A stretch of 64,000 nt of DNA from Pseudomonas putida (GTDB lineage Bacteria > Pseudomonadota > Gammaproteobacteria > Pseudomonadales > Pseudomonadaceae), in contig NZ_CP109603.1 of the NCBI RefSeq assembly GCF_025905425.1, positions 4,418,501 through 4,482,500 of the forward strand, written 5' to 3'. The translations under genes were made by a program, and so were the position numbers. Below, in pieces: positions 62,773-64,000 of the stretch; the first letter of the stretch is position 1, and each line of letters starts with the position of its first letter. The notes beneath the pieces were generated by a model. That model did no database searches. It was not told where the DNA came from and was given only the letters and a program-made list of their open reading frames with translations.

Positions 62773-64000
62773 ATGATCGAACCCAAGCGCGTCCTGCGCG
62801 CCCTAGCCGAACACTGGGCCCTGATCGAGCCGCTGTGCGAACGTTTCGACCAGGGCACCCTGAGCCTGGTCGAACTGCGCCAGCATGTGGCCCGCCAGCA
62901 GGTCGAAAGCACCCCGCAGGACATCACCCAACTACTCGACGTGTGGATCCGCCTGGATATCCTGGTCCCGGTAGCCAAGAGCCCGAACCGCTTCGAGCTC
63001 AACGCCCAGATCCACGACTTCCTCGCCTACCTGCGCCGCGAGCACCGCTTGGGCCTGTGCCTGGAGATCGAAGCCTACCTGCGCCACCTGGAGCGCCTCG
63101 CCGGGCATATCCAGGACGCCTTCGACAACCGCGACAGCGACGACCTGGCGCGCCAGCTGCGCCTGCTCGACATGCGCGTGCGCGATGTGCTCAAGAAGCT
63201 CGACAACGACGAGCAGGCGCTGGTGGCCGTGGCCGAGCGGGCCAAGACCAGCAACCGCCAGATCCCGCTGCGCCAGCGCTATGCCGAAGTCCTCGCGACC
63301 TGGGACGAATACGTCGAGCCGATGATCCAGCTGGTAAACGCCGATGGCGCCTTCGAACAAGGCGTGCGCAAGGTCGAAACCGTGCTGCTGCGCCTGCTGG
63401 GCGAACAGGCGCGCCTGGGCCACCTGGTCGACGACGACATGCTGCTGCGCACCCACGCGCGTATTCTGGAAATGCAAACCAGCGCCCAGCTGACCTTGCG
63501 CCACGCCCGTGAACTGCTGCTGCCCTTGCGCGAAGAAGCGCGCCGGCACAACGCCGTGACCCGTGGCGCCGCGCTGGCGCTGTCGGTGATCCGCCGCAAG
63601 GGCATCGATGCCGTGCCGCAAGCGGCCATGCCGATGTTCACCCGGCCGCAAAGCACCTTCCTTGGCAGCGCCAGCCAGGTCGAGGCCTATGTTTACGCCT
63701 TGGCCCGTTTCGAGCCCAAGCCCGCGCGCTTCCCCAAGGCGCACAAGACCGACAAAGACCCGCTACCGCGCGCACCCCGTACGGTGAAGGAAATGCTCGA
63801 ACGCTGCGAGCAGGCCCTGCCACTGCCAGACCTGATGGTCTGGCTGCTGGACCAGGAGCCCGAAGGCGCCACCGACGAACTGCTGTACTGGTTCTCGCGC
63901 CTGTCCCGTGAGAAGCGCTTCAAGCGCGAGCGCCTCGACCGCCGCGACTACACCACCCACGAACACCTGGTCAGCCTGCGCTCGTTCGCCCTGACGTCCA
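62773..64000 (+). CDS. mksF: MksF/JetA-like condensin kleisin, 5' part (cut by window end)
   Basis: An open frame from the ATG at 62773 runs to the window end (409 codons). It starts MIEPKRVLRALAEHWALIEPLCERFDQGT, then SPNRFELNAQIHDFLAYLRREHRLGLCLEIEAYLRHLERL. It is mostly helical, winged-helix-like at the N-terminus, as in MukF/JetA kleisins. MksF, MksE and MksB form an SMC condensin near rimI in P. aeruginosa (PA4684-4686 by recall). With MksG/JetD they form a Wadjet anti-plasmid system. The partner genes lie beyond the window. Confidence 0.75.
   Translation, partial: MIEPKRVLRALAEHWALIEPLCERFDQGTLSLVELRQHVARQQVESTPQDITQLLDVWIRLDILVPVAKSPNRFELNAQIHDFLAYLRREHRLGLCLEIEAYLRHLERLAGHIQDAFDNRDSDDLARQLRLLDMRVRDVLKKLDNDEQALVAVAERAKTSNRQIPLRQRYAEVLATWDEYVEPMIQLVNADGAFEQGVRKVETVLLRLLGEQARLGHLVDDDMLLRTHARILEMQTSAQLTLRHARELLLPLREEARRHNAVTRGAALALSVIRRKGIDAVPQAAMPMFTRPQSTFLGSASQVEAYVYALARFEPKPARFPKAHKTDKDPLPRAPRTVKEMLERCEQALPLPDLMVWLLDQEPEGATDELLYWFSRLSREKRFKRERLDRRDYTTHEHLVSLRSFALTS

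Overview
This is chromosomal DNA of a fluorescent Pseudomonas, most likely of the P. putida group. It is GC-rich with strong codon bias. It carries about ten copies of the roughly 30-bp Pseudomonas REP element (core GCGGGCAAGCCCGCTCCCAC), mostly as head-to-head pairs between genes. The gene order hemA-prfA-prmC-moeB-murI // lolB-ispE-tRNA-Gln-prs-rplY-pth-ychF is the conserved pseudomonad core, and PagL, Mqo, a PA4642-type protein and a class II LitR regulator also fit. Apart from one intact IS3-family element, the window is mostly core genome with a few accessory modules.

Layout: 1-12.1 kb holds a GDT1-type cation transporter behind what looks like the 3' part of a yybP-ykoY (Mn2+) riboswitch, an M48 lipoprotein protease, a YedK/HMCES abasic-site protein, small proteins, an acyltransferase, a YajG lipoprotein, mqo with an unusually long leader, and nucleobase salvage (hpt, upp, uraA). 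12.2-19.4 kb is a light-response cluster. It contains hemH and an epimerase-like gene facing a flavoprotein, then DUF523/DUF1722, a LitR-type MerR regulator, photolyase and a degenerate SDR protein in one overlapping run. Two 24-bp inverted repeats match the class II LitR operator. 19.4-31.8 kb holds pagL and the heme/translation/cell-wall core operons.

31.8-44.9 kb: an IS3-family element with its A6G frameshift site, terminal repeats and a 3-bp target duplication; a SulP permease; a four-gene minus-strand run for a tripartite DUF2955/HlyD/OMF efflux pump with an AI-2E-type permease; a short CPA2 antiporter; PPK2; a YcaC hydrolase; a ZntB/CorA transporter; and a Xre-RES toxin-antitoxin pair with its own promoter and operator-like repeats.

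44.9-64 kb: an aldehyde dehydrogenase, DUF3422, a large MscS-type channel, the Ada plus AlkA-like alkylation-repair pair, and a FecI/FecR cell-surface-signalling set lacking a TonB-dependent receptor, with a second orphan FecR and two MFS exporters beside it. An 18-base motif is shared by the two fec control regions. Then come tRNA-Met, LysE, a LysR regulator, an M15 peptidase, carbonic anhydrase, rimI with the diverged DNA polymerase III psi subunit, and the start of a gene resembling the MksF/JetA kleisin, cut by the window end.

Coordinates and motifs were read directly from the sequence. Family names rest on motif recognition and recall of conserved gene order, not on database searches.
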